Shown: piece by piece, positions 16,604-24,926 of the stretch | How the letters are laid out: every line of letters starts with the position of its first letter | How positions within the stretch are numbered: the stretch's first letter is position 1 | From: Patescibacteria group bacterium | Lineage (GTDB): Bacteria > Patescibacteriota > Minisyncoccia > Phycocordibacterales > UBA918 | DNA length: 49,659 nt | Reading direction: 5' to 3' | Assembly (NCBI GenBank): GCA_019750255.1 | Contig: JAIEOU010000002.1 | Span: 1-49,659, forward strand | Translations under genes and position numbers: made by a program | The notes under the pieces: model-generated | What the model was told of the DNA's origin: nothing | The model's database searches: none | Seen by the model: the letters and a program-made list of their open reading frames with translations, nothing else

Positions 16604-16618
16604 ACTCAATTTTTTACC

Positions 16619-16655
16619 CCGCACGGGCACACACTACCACTCTGCTTACAGCCCA
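16619..16655 (-). pseudogene. Orphan tRNA-Pro 5' half (outer)
   Basis: GGGCTGTAAGCAGAGTGGTA, then GTGTGTGCCCG, is nearly the D arm and anticodon stem of the intact tRNA. It stops at the outer inverted repeat. No matching 3' half was found. Confidence 0.6.
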
Positions 16656-16766
16656 TAATCTCTTTCCTTTCCTCGGCAAAAGTATACCCGAACAATGAAG
16701 GTTTTCAATTTCCTAGAGTCTGGTATGGTGGTAGCCAGTTCTTTCAACCCTTAGGGAGTCTTGCTC

Positions 16767-17342
16767 ATGAAGAGACTGTATAGGTCGTGGAGTCTCACGA
16801 TTCCAAATCTGATTACCCTGGGTCGGCCGCTCGCCCTCATACCATTCGCGTACTTCTGGTTTGGCGGAGATCAGGTAATCGCTTTTGTGGTGTTTATCCT
16901 GGCGGCCCTATCGGACGTGCTGGATGGTTGGCTCGCGCGCCTGCTTGGGCACGATAGTGCCTGGGGCAAAGCTATGGATCCTGTCGCAGACAAGTTGTTT
17001 GTGTACGGCACCGTCCTACTGCTGATACCCGAGCTGTGGCTGTTTGCACTGGCGCTCGTGGCCCTGATTTTCGTACGAGACTGGAATGTCGAGACTCTGC
17101 GTCTTGACTACCCGTATCGGGCGCCGTTAGTACCGACGCTCTTTTCAGCCAAGGTAAAAACCGTACTCTTTATGGTGGGGCTCGCGTGTGTCATTGCTGC
17201 TGGAAGCCCGCTCGACCGGCTCTTCGTGTCAGCTATGACTCTGGCCAACCTGGTACTCTTTGCCGCGCTCGTCTCTGCCCTTTATTCCTGGTGGCTCTAT
17301 ATCGAGGAGTTTCGGGTGGACGAGGCCAATAGTCGTTTCTGA
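16767..17342 (+). CDS. pgsA: CDP-alcohol phosphatidyltransferase
   Basis: 191 residues from the ATG at 16767, with a GGGAG ribosome-binding sequence upstream. The family motif D-G-x2-A-R-x8-G-x3-D-x3-D is complete (LDGWLARLLGHDSAWGKAMD, then PVADK). Five to six membrane helices. Such enzymes make phosphatidylglycerophosphate or a related phospholipid from CDP-diacylglycerol. The exact acceptor alcohol cannot be read from the sequence, so the symbol is tentative. Confidence 0.85.
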   Translation: MKRLYRSWSLTIPNLITLGRPLALIPFAYFWFGGDQVIAFVVFILAALSDVLDGWLARLLGHDSAWGKAMDPVADKLFVYGTVLLLIPELWLFALALVALIFVRDWNVETLRLDYPYRAPLVPTLFSAKVKTVLFMVGLACVIAAGSPLDRLFVSAMTLANLVLFAALVSALYSWWLYIEEFRVDEANSRF

Positions 17343-17362
17343 AAAGGCGGGGAGCGTTGCAT

Positions 17363-17394
17363 AAGAGTGCGGTAGGGAAACCTGCTGCGCTCTT
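17363..17394 (+). terminator. Rho-independent terminator
   Basis: AAGAGTGC pairs with GCGCTCTT (one wobble), tail TTCTTTTCT. It separates the phosphatidyltransferase from the ribosomal protein operon. Confidence 0.75.
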
Positions 17395-17414
17395 TTCTTT
17401 TCTCGTCTTTCTGG

Positions 17415-17420
17415 TATAGT
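17415..17420 (+). promoter_or_regulatory. -10 box of the rplJ-rplL operon
   Basis: TATAGT preceded by TGG. It would start transcription near 17427, giving a leader of about 170 nt before rplJ. Confidence 0.55.
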
Positions 17421-17426
17421 GTCCGG

Positions 17427-17599
17427 CATCAGGCTCATGACAGCTGGTGGGGTGGCGAAAAGGTCACCCTCTAATGCACCGATTGGTGCGCCCGCCGAGG
17501 TCCATTCTATTTTTTAGTGTGGGGTCGAAGCCTAGGGTACACAGAGTTCGCTCTTTGTGCCGTGGGCCTGAAACATTAACCCGTAAAGATACATTTACC
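17427..17599 (+). promoter_or_regulatory. Ribosomal protein L10 leader
   Basis: The leader before rplJ contains several hairpin segments, for example GCACCGATTGGTGC and ACACAG..CTTTGTG. In bacteria this position holds the L10(L12)4-binding leader through which the operon limits its own synthesis. Assigned from context; the detailed fold was not computed. Confidence 0.55.
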
Positions 17600-18082
17600 G
17601 TGGCAATTACTAAAGCAAAGAAGGAAACTATTCTGTCGAAGCTCGAAGGCGTTCGTGCCGATTCTGCCTCAATCGTATTTGTGCACTACAAGGGTCTCAC
17701 TCTTGGTCACACAACGGCGATGCGAAAGGCGCTCCGCGAGAAGGGTGTCGGTTACTTTGTAGCCAAGAAGACCCTCATGAAGCGTGCGTTTGGTGATACC
17801 TTCACCGGAACCATGCCAACCCTCGACGGTGAAATCGCTGTGGCGTACAGCCAAGACGCGATTGCTCCCGCTCAGAGCGTGAAGGAATTTTCGGACAAGT
17901 TTAAGGACAACATTGCGATTGTGGGTGGCGTGTTTGAAGGTGTCTACAAGAACCGTGAGGAAATGGTTCTGATTGCCTCAATCCCACCACTCCAGGTCCT
18001 TCGTGGCATGTTTGCGCAGCTCATCAATTCACCGCGCCAGCGCTTTGCTGTCGTACTCTCGAAAGTAGCAGAAACAAAATAG
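17600..18082 (+). CDS. rplJ: 50S ribosomal protein L10
   Basis: 160 residues with a GTG start (AITKAKKETILSKLEGVRAD), which gives the normal L10 N-terminus and leaves the leader untranslated. The N-terminal globular domain binds 23S rRNA; the C-terminal helix (RGMFAQLINSPRQRFAVVLS) carries L12 dimers at the ribosome stalk. Followed by rplL 27 bp downstream. Confidence 0.95.
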   Translation: MAITKAKKETILSKLEGVRADSASIVFVHYKGLTLGHTTAMRKALREKGVGYFVAKKTLMKRAFGDTFTGTMPTLDGEIAVAYSQDAIAPAQSVKEFSDKFKDNIAIVGGVFEGVYKNREEMVLIASIPPLQVLRGMFAQLINSPRQRFAVVLSKVAETK

Positions 18083-18109
18083 GCCTCATTATTTTTCCAA
18101 TCAATTACT

Positions 18110-18466
18110 ATGACAAACGAACAAATTATCGAAGCGGTAGAGAAGATGACTGTGCTCGAGCTCAATACGCTCGTAAAGACGATTGAAGAGAAGTGGGGTG
18201 TTTCTGCAGCTGCTGTTGCAGTTGCTGGTCCTGCTGCCGCTGCGGCTGAAGAGCAGAGCGACTTTAAGGTTGAGCTTACCGAAGCTGGTGCCCAGAAGAT
18301 TGCGGTCATCAAGGTAGTGAAGGAAGTACTTGGTCTTGGTCTCAAGGAGGCGAAGGATCTCGTAGACGCTGCCCCAGCCGTACTTAAGGAAGGCGTAAAG
18401 AAGGAAGACGCTGAAGCCCTCAAGGCAAAGCTCGAGGAGGCTGGTGCTAAAGTCACCCTCAAATAA
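18110..18466 (+). CDS. rplL: 50S ribosomal protein L7/L12
   Basis: 118 residues. N-terminal dimerisation helices, an alanine-rich hinge ([14 protein letters not shown]) and the conserved C-terminal domain ([20 protein letters not shown]) ending GAKVTLK. It recruits GTPase factors to the ribosome. A second, recoded copy of its last seven codons and stop lies at 18669-18692, beyond a terminator and a hairpin array. Confidence 0.96.
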   Translation: MTNEQIIEAVEKMTVLELNTLVKTIEEKWGVSAAAVAVAGPAAAAAEEQSDFKVELTEAGAQKIAVIKVVKEVLGLGLKEAKDLVDAAPAVLKEGVKKEDAEALKAKLEEAGAKVTLK

Positions 18467-18484
18467 TTCCTTCAGAATTATTTG

Positions 18485-18512
18485 GAAAAAACCGGCTAAT
18501 GCCGGTTTTTTC
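18485..18512 (+). terminator. Rho-independent terminator of the rplJ-rplL operon
   Basis: A 12-bp stem, GAAAAAACCGGC and its complement, with a TAAT loop and the T-run in the 3' arm. Confidence 0.92.
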
Positions 18513-18515
18513 TTT

Positions 18516-18668
18516 GGGTGACTTTTGCGCCAGAGGCGGAGCGATGTGAGGAGTGCCTTCAAAGCACGACGAACCAGCGAGCCGTGTCGACAAGTACTTA
18601 GTGCTCGCAATGAGCGAAGCTCATGAGAACACTTAGGTAAAACTGTCTGGGAGACAGTTTTACAGCGA
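18516..18668 (+). repeat. Intergenic hairpin array after rplL
   Basis: Contains GTGC/GCAC, an imperfect long hairpin centred on ATGAGC-GAA-GCTCAT, and a GTAAAACTGTCT stem with a GGG loop. Bases 18516-18533, read on the minus strand, again resemble the rplL 3' end (GGCGCAAAAGTCACC). No protein gene. Confidence 0.65.
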
Positions 18669-18692
18669 GGAGCAAAGGTTACTCTTAAGTAA
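18669..18692 (+). pseudogene. Orphan rplL 3' end
   Basis: GGA GCA AAG GTT ACT CTT AAG TAA encodes G-A-K-V-T-L-K-stop, exactly the last seven residues of L12. All seven sense codons differ from the intact gene, each only at the third base. It is followed by its own terminator. Confidence 0.75.
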
Positions 18693-18711
18693 TTTAAGAA
18701 GTTTAACGCAA

Positions 18712-18743
18712 ACAAAAACCACCCCATAAGGGGTGGTTTTTGT
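18712..18743 (+). terminator. Second terminator downstream of rplL
   Basis: ACAAAAACCACCCC and its complement, ATAA loop, T-run. It follows the orphan rplL end, as if it had been the original operon terminator. Confidence 0.88.
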
Positions 18744-18778
18744 ATATAGAGCAGAAGGCATCGCGATAATATTAATTA

Positions 18779-19603
18779 ATGTTTGAAAGTGGTAATGCAG
18801 AAGGGCCTCCACCTGCTCCGCTCGAGGTACTTCAGACCCGCGTGGCTGAAGTTGATAACTTTCCGGATTTTGTGAAGGTTATTAAACAGTTGGGGCGTAT
18901 TGAAGCAATGGACGGAGAAAATAAAATTATTATTACAGCCAGTGGGCTATTAACTTCGGTCGATCGTTTTTGTAGAGGGGTAAAGTGGGAGGGTAGCTAT
19001 TTAGCTGAGCTAGGATTGTTAGATAAAGTTACACAGCTACTGGCTGCCTATAGAGAAAATGAACGAGCAGTCGCGGCTGCTAAATCGACCAAAGACCCGC
19101 AAAATGAAACTGTAAATAAGGTTAACGAGTCACTCGCGGCGGTATTTGAGGAAACTAAAAGTATGGTTGAGTCATTGTGCCAGAGCGATTTGGGCCGATT
19201 ACGAGCCGTACTAAGCGACCGCGAACAAAATAAATACACACCGATTTTTAACGAAAGTGCTGCCAGTCGGTTACGTGGTGTAATTCCTATGTTACTTGAG
19301 GCCGCCAGCAGGAAAGACCCCGAAAAATTAGCATTAGCACTACGAGTAATTACGAATACATTTAATAACGTATCGATAAGTAATCGGGGGATGTTACGTG
19401 ATGACTCTGATAATTTAGCTAGGTTGAAAAATACATTAAGGATTGTTTCTGAAAAACTTTCCTCTTTAGGCGCTCAGTTTTTAAGTCATCAAGACATACA
19501 GGAGCTTCAGCGGGTGGGATACGAAGCTAAAGCGGCAGCGAGCGCTTGTGAGGAGGCGGCACTTACCGTCGGGAGATTTTCTGGCAGGTTACAGCAACGT
19601 TAG
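18779..19603 (+). CDS. Helical protein, unknown function
   Basis: 274 residues, mostly alpha-helical by composition, without signal peptide or membrane segment. A glycine/proline-rich start (MFESGNAEGPPPAPLEV) is followed by heptad-like stretches. A TAATAT box lies just before the ATG. The family is not recognised; two short genes follow. Confidence 0.65.
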   Translation: MFESGNAEGPPPAPLEVLQTRVAEVDNFPDFVKVIKQLGRIEAMDGENKIIITASGLLTSVDRFCRGVKWEGSYLAELGLLDKVTQLLAAYRENERAVAAAKSTKDPQNETVNKVNESLAAVFEETKSMVESLCQSDLGRLRAVLSDREQNKYTPIFNESAASRLRGVIPMLLEAASRKDPEKLALALRVITNTFNNVSISNRGMLRDDSDNLARLKNTLRIVSEKLSSLGAQFLSHQDIQELQRVGYEAKAAASACEEAALTVGRFSGRLQQR

Positions 19604-19623
19604 TCACTAATTATTTAAATTTT

Positions 19624-19722
19624 GTGAAACTTACACCACAAGAATGGCTGTTACTAGGACGCCAGCTGCGGGCAATAATCCGTGATGAAATAAGCGCGAC
19701 ATCAAAAGAAAATTTTCGGTAA
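19624..19722 (+). CDS. 32-residue protein, unknown
   Basis: GTG start, reading VKLTPQEWLLLGRQLRAIIR then DEISATSKENFR. It is preceded by AAATTTT, the same 7 nt that precede the next GTG at 19738, which suggests a shared start signal. One amphipathic helix. No family. Confidence 0.4.
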   Translation: MKLTPQEWLLLGRQLRAIIRDEISATSKENFR

Positions 19723-19737
19723 GTATATGCAAATTTT

Positions 19738-19953
19738 GTGATTATGTATGAATTCTTTCGGTTAGTAAGAGGGGAGTCGTTTCGGTCGAGTCGACCTGAG
19801 GACTACGATCAGTTTCAGAGTGAGATAAACGTAATGGAGTCCGAAATTTTAAAATTGCTACAACAGGTAGAGTCTCAATTAGATCGCTCTGATCCTTATG
19901 TTGAGCATTATTTAGAAATAATGAGAAAAAGCTTTACTTTGTCACCAATGTAA
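19738..19953 (+). CDS. Small helical protein, unknown
   Basis: 71 residues from the GTG at 19738 (or 69 from the ATG at 19744). Acidic and helical (DQFQSEINVMESEILKLLQQ). It shares the AAATTTTGTGA start context with the 32-residue gene upstream. Followed by a terminator at 19999. Confidence 0.5.
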   Translation: MIMYEFFRLVRGESFRSSRPEDYDQFQSEINVMESEILKLLQQVESQLDRSDPYVEHYLEIMRKSFTLSPM

Positions 19954-19998
19954 CGTGAGTCCCGGTAACAAGAGTGATGGTATACGCGTGCTAAAGCT

Positions 19999-20029
19999 GA
20001 AAAACCCGGACCTGGTGTGCTGGTTTTTC
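19999..20029 (+). terminator. Rho-independent terminator
   Basis: GAAAAACC pairs with GGTTTTTC around a 15-nt loop. Confidence 0.7.
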
Positions 20030-20130
20030 CGTGCGTTTAGTGTGGGTGTGCGATTAGAAACCACCCTGCCCGGGATGTCCAGAGGCAGGGGAGAGGGCTT
20101 GTGCTATCATGCCGGCACCGATAACTCAGT

Positions 20131-20766
20131 ATGGCAGACCCTCTTGCAATTTTGTTCGGAAGTCCGTCGCGCGTAAAGCTGTTACGCTTCTTCCTCTTCA
20201 ACCCCTCCAAAGAATTCACCTTTGATGACATGTGTCGACGGGCTCGGCTCGTGCGCCGCACTGCTCAGGTTGAAATCAGTGCTCTTGAAAAAGCAGGGGT
20301 GATTGTTCGTCGTTCACTCCAGGTCACTATTCCCGGTAAGGCAAAAAAAATGAAAGCGCTTGGCTTTGCTCTTAATAAGAACTTCCAGCAGCTGCAGTCC
20401 TTACAAACGTTTCTTTTTGAAACAGCTCCGATTAATGGTAAAGAACTGATTGACCACTTGCGTAAGGCGGGGACACTCGACTTTGTGGCAATCGCTGGCG
20501 TCTTCGTGAGGGAATTTGAACAGCGACTTGATGTGCTCCTCGCTATGAAGAAACTCTCGCAGGGCAAAGTTGAGGCGGCCATCCGATCACTTGAATCGGA
20601 GATTGGTATTGAGATTCGCTTTGCCGCCATGACGTCCGAAGATCTGCTCTATCGTGTGGGAATGTATGACAAATTGACCCGTGACCTCTTTGACTACAAG
20701 CATCAGATTTTGATTGACCGCATTGGGGTGCGGGATGAACTGCATCGGGGTTCGTATCGAGCTTAA
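20131..20766 (+). CDS. Winged-helix transcriptional regulator
   Basis: 211 residues. An N-terminal winged helix (DPLAILFGSPSRVKLLRFFL, then RTAQVEISALEKAGVIVR) is followed by a domain with LDFVAIAGVFVREFEQRLDV, reminiscent of the nucleotidyltransferase-like fold fused to wHTH in many CPR regulators. Start ATG at 20131. The target is unknown. Confidence 0.75.
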   Translation: MADPLAILFGSPSRVKLLRFFLFNPSKEFTFDDMCRRARLVRRTAQVEISALEKAGVIVRRSLQVTIPGKAKKMKALGFALNKNFQQLQSLQTFLFETAPINGKELIDHLRKAGTLDFVAIAGVFVREFEQRLDVLLAMKKLSQGKVEAAIRSLESEIGIEIRFAAMTSEDLLYRVGMYDKLTRDLFDYKHQILIDRIGVRDELHRGSYRA

Positions 20767-20923
20767 GCGTCTGAGCAGTAGAGCTGGTTGGTAATGTAAG
20801 GCCGTTTCGAGCGGCTTTTGTGTTTACAGGCATTTCGCATAGGTCTAAGGTCGTTACTAAGATAACGGTGCTAGTTTTAATAGGGCACACTACTTACACA
20901 ATCACATATATAGATACTCGTTT

Positions 20924-21607
20924 ATGAATTCAAACACACTCTACTACTCAGTTGAACAGACTTTTGCCTTGCTGTGGGGTCGTATCGTTCTTTCATTACC
21001 TGACATACTAACTGCTTTAGCGGTAATCATAATCGGGTGGATTATTGCAAGCTCACTTAAGGCATTAGTAATAGCGGTATTTGCGCGCTTACGCGTCAAT
21101 GAATTGTTAGATTCAGCTGGAGTAGATGAACTTACCAAGCGTGCCGGTTATAAACTCGACGCGGGTCATTTTGTTGGGACGGTAGTTAAATGGTTTGTGC
21201 TGACGGTCGCCTTTGTGGTAGCGCTTGATGTTCTTAATTTGGAACAAGTCAGTGCCTTTCTGCAAACGGTAGTGCTGCAATATCTGCCAAATGTGATTGT
21301 GGCAATGCTTATCCTATTTGTAGCGATGATAGTAGCTAAGGTCGCCAAGGAGGCCGTGGCGGCTGCTACCCAGGCAAGCGGGATGAACCTGCCACCGTTC
21401 CTGCCCCGACTTACCTACGTAGCAATTATTTTCTTTGCCGTTCTGGCCGCACTTAACCAGCTAAAGATTGCTCCAGAATTAATCCAAATTCTTTTTTCCG
21501 GTATGGTGTTTGCTGCATCGCTTGGACTCGGCTTGGCTTTTGGTCTTGGAGGGAAGGATGCAGCCGGACGGCTCATTGACGATTCGGGCCGGAGCGTTCG
21601 GGGTTAA
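20924..21607 (+). CDS. MscS/CmpX-type small-conductance channel-like protein
   Basis: 227 residues with about five membrane helices and the paired TM-helix repeat of PF05552: DILTALAVIIIGWIIASSLK and YLPNVIVAMLILFVAMIVAK. The conserved glycine-rich end GLGLAFGLGGK is also present. The MscS beta domain is absent. Probably a membrane stress or ion channel component. Confidence 0.8.
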   Translation: MNSNTLYYSVEQTFALLWGRIVLSLPDILTALAVIIIGWIIASSLKALVIAVFARLRVNELLDSAGVDELTKRAGYKLDAGHFVGTVVKWFVLTVAFVVALDVLNLEQVSAFLQTVVLQYLPNVIVAMLILFVAMIVAKVAKEAVAAATQASGMNLPPFLPRLTYVAIIFFAVLAALNQLKIAPELIQILFSGMVFAASLGLGLAFGLGGKDAAGRLIDDSGRSVRG

Positions 21608-21667
21608 TGACTACATTGACAGATTTAAGAAGCAGGGTAGAGTGTCCGTTGATGTAGCATACGGGGA

Positions 21668-22171
21668 ATGGATGAAATGAATAACGAACTTGAAGCATTG
21701 AGGGCGGTTCGTGAGCTCGCGCAGGGCTTGCGAAAGCAGGTGGTCGCGCGACCGCCTCGGGTGGCGGAGAACGTCACGGTGTCAGTGTATGAGCAGTGTC
21801 AGCGAGACGTTGGAGAGAGTGAATTCTTCACGGCGCTGGACAATGCTGTGGCGTTGGTCGTAGCGATGAGATGCACTCTCATTGAGCGTAATTTCAAGCC
21901 AGCCAAGCTGATGGACTATGTTCCAAACACTGAGCAGGCAGAGGCCGGCTCGGCGGCGCTGGGGAGTTTCCGCTTCATGCAAGAGGTGGCTCGGCGGGAT
22001 TATGGATTCTACCAGGTCCATCATGCGCTCCATACGGCCTTCAGCAACCTCGCCTTGGCAGCAAAAGAGCCAGAGCATTACAACGACTTGTCACGAAGAG
22101 CAGAAGCCCTGTGCGAATTCGCCGATGGGGCCTACGTATTCTACGAAAACAACCTTTTAAAGGCCTCCTAG
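21668..22171 (+). CDS. Hypothetical soluble protein
   Basis: 167 residues, helical, no membrane segment; ACGGGGA upstream serves as a weak ribosome-binding site. Distinct blocks include VSVYEQCQRDVGESEFF and RRDYGFYQVHHALHTAF. Followed by a strong terminator. Not recognised. Confidence 0.6.
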   Translation: MDEMNNELEALRAVRELAQGLRKQVVARPPRVAENVTVSVYEQCQRDVGESEFFTALDNAVALVVAMRCTLIERNFKPAKLMDYVPNTEQAEAGSAALGSFRFMQEVARRDYGFYQVHHALHTAFSNLALAAKEPEHYNDLSRRAEALCEFADGAYVFYENNLLKAS

Positions 22172-22196
22172 GGCCTCATAAAAGGAGAAAAAAATT

Positions 22197-22220
22197 GGCC
22201 CCGGACATCTGTTCGGGGCC
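22197..22220 (+). terminator. Rho-independent terminator
   Basis: GGCCCCG pairs with CGGGGCC, tail TTTTCTTTT. Confidence 0.9.
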
Positions 22221-22268
22221 TTTTCTTTTGGAGATCTCGAAACCAGCCATTTTGACCCCAGATACCGC

Positions 22269-22296
22269 TTGACTTTATTTTTGCTTCCTATAAGAT
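22269..22296 (+). promoter_or_regulatory. Promoter of the 23S-5S operon or leader RNA
   Basis: TTGACT (22269-22274) and TAAGAT (22291-22296) with 16-nt spacing. Start expected near 22303. It is the only strong promoter seen upstream of the 23S gene. Confidence 0.7.
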
Positions 22297-22302
22297 AGCG
22301 GG

Positions 22303-22390
22303 CACTACTCATGACTTCTCCCAGAAAAAACGCCCCGCGCTAGAGCATCGCATTTGCGATTTTCTGCCGCGGACACGCGGCTTTTTCTTT
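22303..22390 (+). ncRNA. Candidate short leader RNA ending in a terminator
   Basis: Runs from the promoter to GCCGCG-GACA-CGCGGC followed by TTTTTCTTT (22366-22390). Inner hairpins: ATCGC/GCGAT, and GCGGG (start) with CCCGC. Either a free small RNA or an attenuator controlling read-through into 23S rRNA. Confidence 0.5.
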
Positions 22391-22853
22391 AAGAAATCAA
22401 CGAGGGTAGGTGATCGTTTACAAATCTCATCAGCGAGCGTCGTGCAAACACGATAGTGTTTGCGATGGATTGCGAAGCGTGACCAACACCTAGTGTTGGT
22501 CACGGTGACGCAAGACAACGCAAAAAGCACCGTAGTGCTTTGCATGACCGAGCGCCAATCATTTGTATGGTTTCCATACAAATCCTTTGCGTGGTTTGCT
22601 TGATGGGAGTCGTAGTGGCAGGGCCACACGATCACATATCCTAAGAGGGCGGATTTTGATAAGAGTCCGCCCTTCAAAATTCCTCGCGTGTTCGACGCAC
22701 GCGGGGTACATGCACATAGTTGCGCGAGTGATTATGTGCACGTAGGTAAATGATGCGTTGGGTTAGACAATTGAGTCACATGACTCGGGTCTTTTCGTCC
22801 CCAACACATCAACAACAAAACACACAAAAATGTACAGCGGTGTACAGCGTTCC
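22391..22853 (+). repeat. Hairpin-rich 23S leader
   Basis: No gene. At least seven stem-loops follow one another, for example GCAAACAC-GATA-GTGTTTGC, GTGACCAACAC-CTA with its complement, ATTTGTATGG-TTT with its complement, and TGCACATA/TATGTGCA. The last part (22815-22850) is complementary to 26395-26425 and forms the long 23S processing stem. Confidence 0.7.
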
Positions 22854-23073
22854 TTGCAGGAACGCAAGGGTGTATGGTGGATGCCTAGGCTTCAAGAAGC
22901 GATGAAGGACGTAGTATGGCTGCGATAAGTTTCGGCGAGGTGCCAAACAACCTTTGACCCGGAAATTTCCGAATGGGGAAACCCTCCTATCTACGATAGG
23001 AATCTGTGTATGCAGATGCGCACCCAGGGAAGTAAAACATTCTAGTACCTGGAGGAATAGAAAGCAATAAAGG

Positions 23074-23168
23074 GAACTTTCTTTCTGAACGGACGCTTTA
23101 TGCGTTTCGGTCAGGGAGTAATTCCTGAGCGGGGCGTAAAAAGCCCATTACGTTCAGGAAGAAGGTTC
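23074..23168 (+). other. Extra hairpin in 23S domain I
   Basis: Where E. coli has AGAAATCAACCGAGATTCCC, a ~95-nt arm is inserted. GAACTTTCTTTCTGAACG (23074-23091) pairs with 23151-23168. It probably remains in the mature rRNA as an expansion segment, since it lacks intron motifs. Confidence 0.65.
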
Positions 23169-23440
23169 TTGCGATTCCCTTAGTAGCGGCGAGCGAAACG
23201 GGAATAGCCCAAACCAGTCGTGTTTACATGGCTGGGGTTGTAGGGCAAAGACTGCATTTAGTTGCAGAGAGTCAAAAAATGTACATATAGGAAAATGCGC
23301 TGGAAAGCGCGACCCCAGAAGGTAATAGTCCTGTATTCGAAATATGTATATCTCTCCTGTCTTTGATCCTGAGTAGTTCGGGACACGAATAGCCCGAATG
23401 AATCTACCGGAACTAACCGGTAAGGCTAAATATTCTTGGA

Positions 23441-23486
<46 letters not shown>

Positions 23487-24051
23487 GGAGAGGGGAGTGA
23501 AATAGATCTGAAACCATACACCTACAAGGAGTCGGAGCCTCAATTTATTGGGGTGACGGCGTGCCTATTGAAGAATGAGCCGGCGAGTGTACCTTTGTCC
23601 TTCGTCTAAGTGGTAACCCCACGTAGGCACAGTGAAAGCGAGCGTGAATAGCGCGTTTAGGGCAGGGGTACGACCCGAAGCGGGATGAGCTTGCCATGAG
23701 CAGGGTGAAGCGACTGTAATAGGTCGTGGAGGCCCGAACCGGTTGGCCGTACAAAACCATCGGATGACTTGTGGTAAGGAGTGAAAAGCTTATCGAATTC
23801 CGTAATAGCTGGTTCTCTCCGAAACAGCTTTTGGGTTGGCGTCGCGTGTTCCCTCTGGGGGTAGAGCACTGGAAAGAGTAAACAGGGAGAAATCTCGTTA
23901 CTCTTATCAAACTCCGAATACCAGTAGATTACAGCGCGGCAGTTAGACGGTGGGGGCGAAGCTCCACTCGTCAAAAGGGAAACAGCCCAGATCGCCAAAT
24001 AAGGTCCCTAAATACATGCTCAGTGCAAAATGAGGAGGTGAGGATTCACAA

Positions 24052-24086
<35 letters not shown>

Positions 24087-24926
24087 TAAAGAAAGCGTAA
24101 CAGCTCACTGGTCAAGAGTCCTTGCGCCGAAGATGATCGGGGCTCAAGCATGTTACCGAATTTGCGGATTTGTATCGCAAGATACAAGTGGTAGGAGAGC
24201 GTCCTTCATGCAGTGAATCCAAGGCGAGAGCCGCGGTGGAGCGTGGAGGAGTGAGAATGCCGGCACAAGTAACCGCAAGACGGGTGAGAACCCCGTCCGC
24301 CGAAATACCAAGGTTTCCTTTGCGATGGTGATCAGCGAAGGGTTAGTCGGTCCTAAGGGAATCCCGAACGGGGGACCCGATGGATAGCAGGTTAATATTC
24401 CTGCACATTGTTATGTTCCTATGGAGGGACGGAGTGTTGTACCCACCGCCCCTTATTGGATTGGGGTAGGGGCTATGAGGACGTCTGTTAGGCAAATCCG
24501 GCAGATATAATCCGAGTAGTAGCTAAAAGTGCGGCTTCGGCCAAGCTGATGGTGGAGAGCACACTTCCGAGAAAAACTTCGTTTGGGTTAAACATAATGA
24601 TTCCGTACCGCAAACCGACACAGGTGGTAGAGTCGAGAAGACTAAGGCGAACAAGTGAGAGGTCCTCAAGGAACTCGGCAAAATAGCGGCCGTAACTTAG
24701 GGATAAGGCCTGCCCTCGCCGCAAGGTGTGGGGCCGCAGCGAAAGATTTCCTGCCGACTGTTTAACAAAAACACAGCTCTCTGCGAAGACGTAAGTCAAT
24801 GTATAGAGGGTGACGCCTGACCTATGCTGGAAGGTCAAGTACGGGGGGTGGTATGGTCTTCGGATTGTACTGCTGGACTGTATAAGCCCCAGTAAATGTC
24901 AGCGATAACTATAATCGTTCTAAGGT

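Larger units (their letters stand above)
16391..16618 (-). repeat. Nested inverted repeats enclosing tRNA-Pro
   Basis: Outer arms 16391-16412 and 16597-16618 form a 22-bp helix with two G-U wobbles in the minus-strand RNA. Inner arms GGAGAAACT (16470-16478) and AGTTTCTCC (16561-16569) flank the intact tRNA. Between them, on one side, are hairpins 16450-16470 (9 bp, CCC loop) and 16433-16450. Confidence 0.85.

Noticed and set aside
16391-16618. Classical intron-containing tRNA
   Set aside because: The insert holds a complete tRNA-Pro rather than a group I core, and joining the halves would leave a variable loop that is too short. Retained only as a split remnant.
22231-22853. 16S rRNA 3' end upstream of 23S
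   Set aside because: The anti-Shine-Dalgarno region GGATCACCTCC and other 16S blocks are absent.
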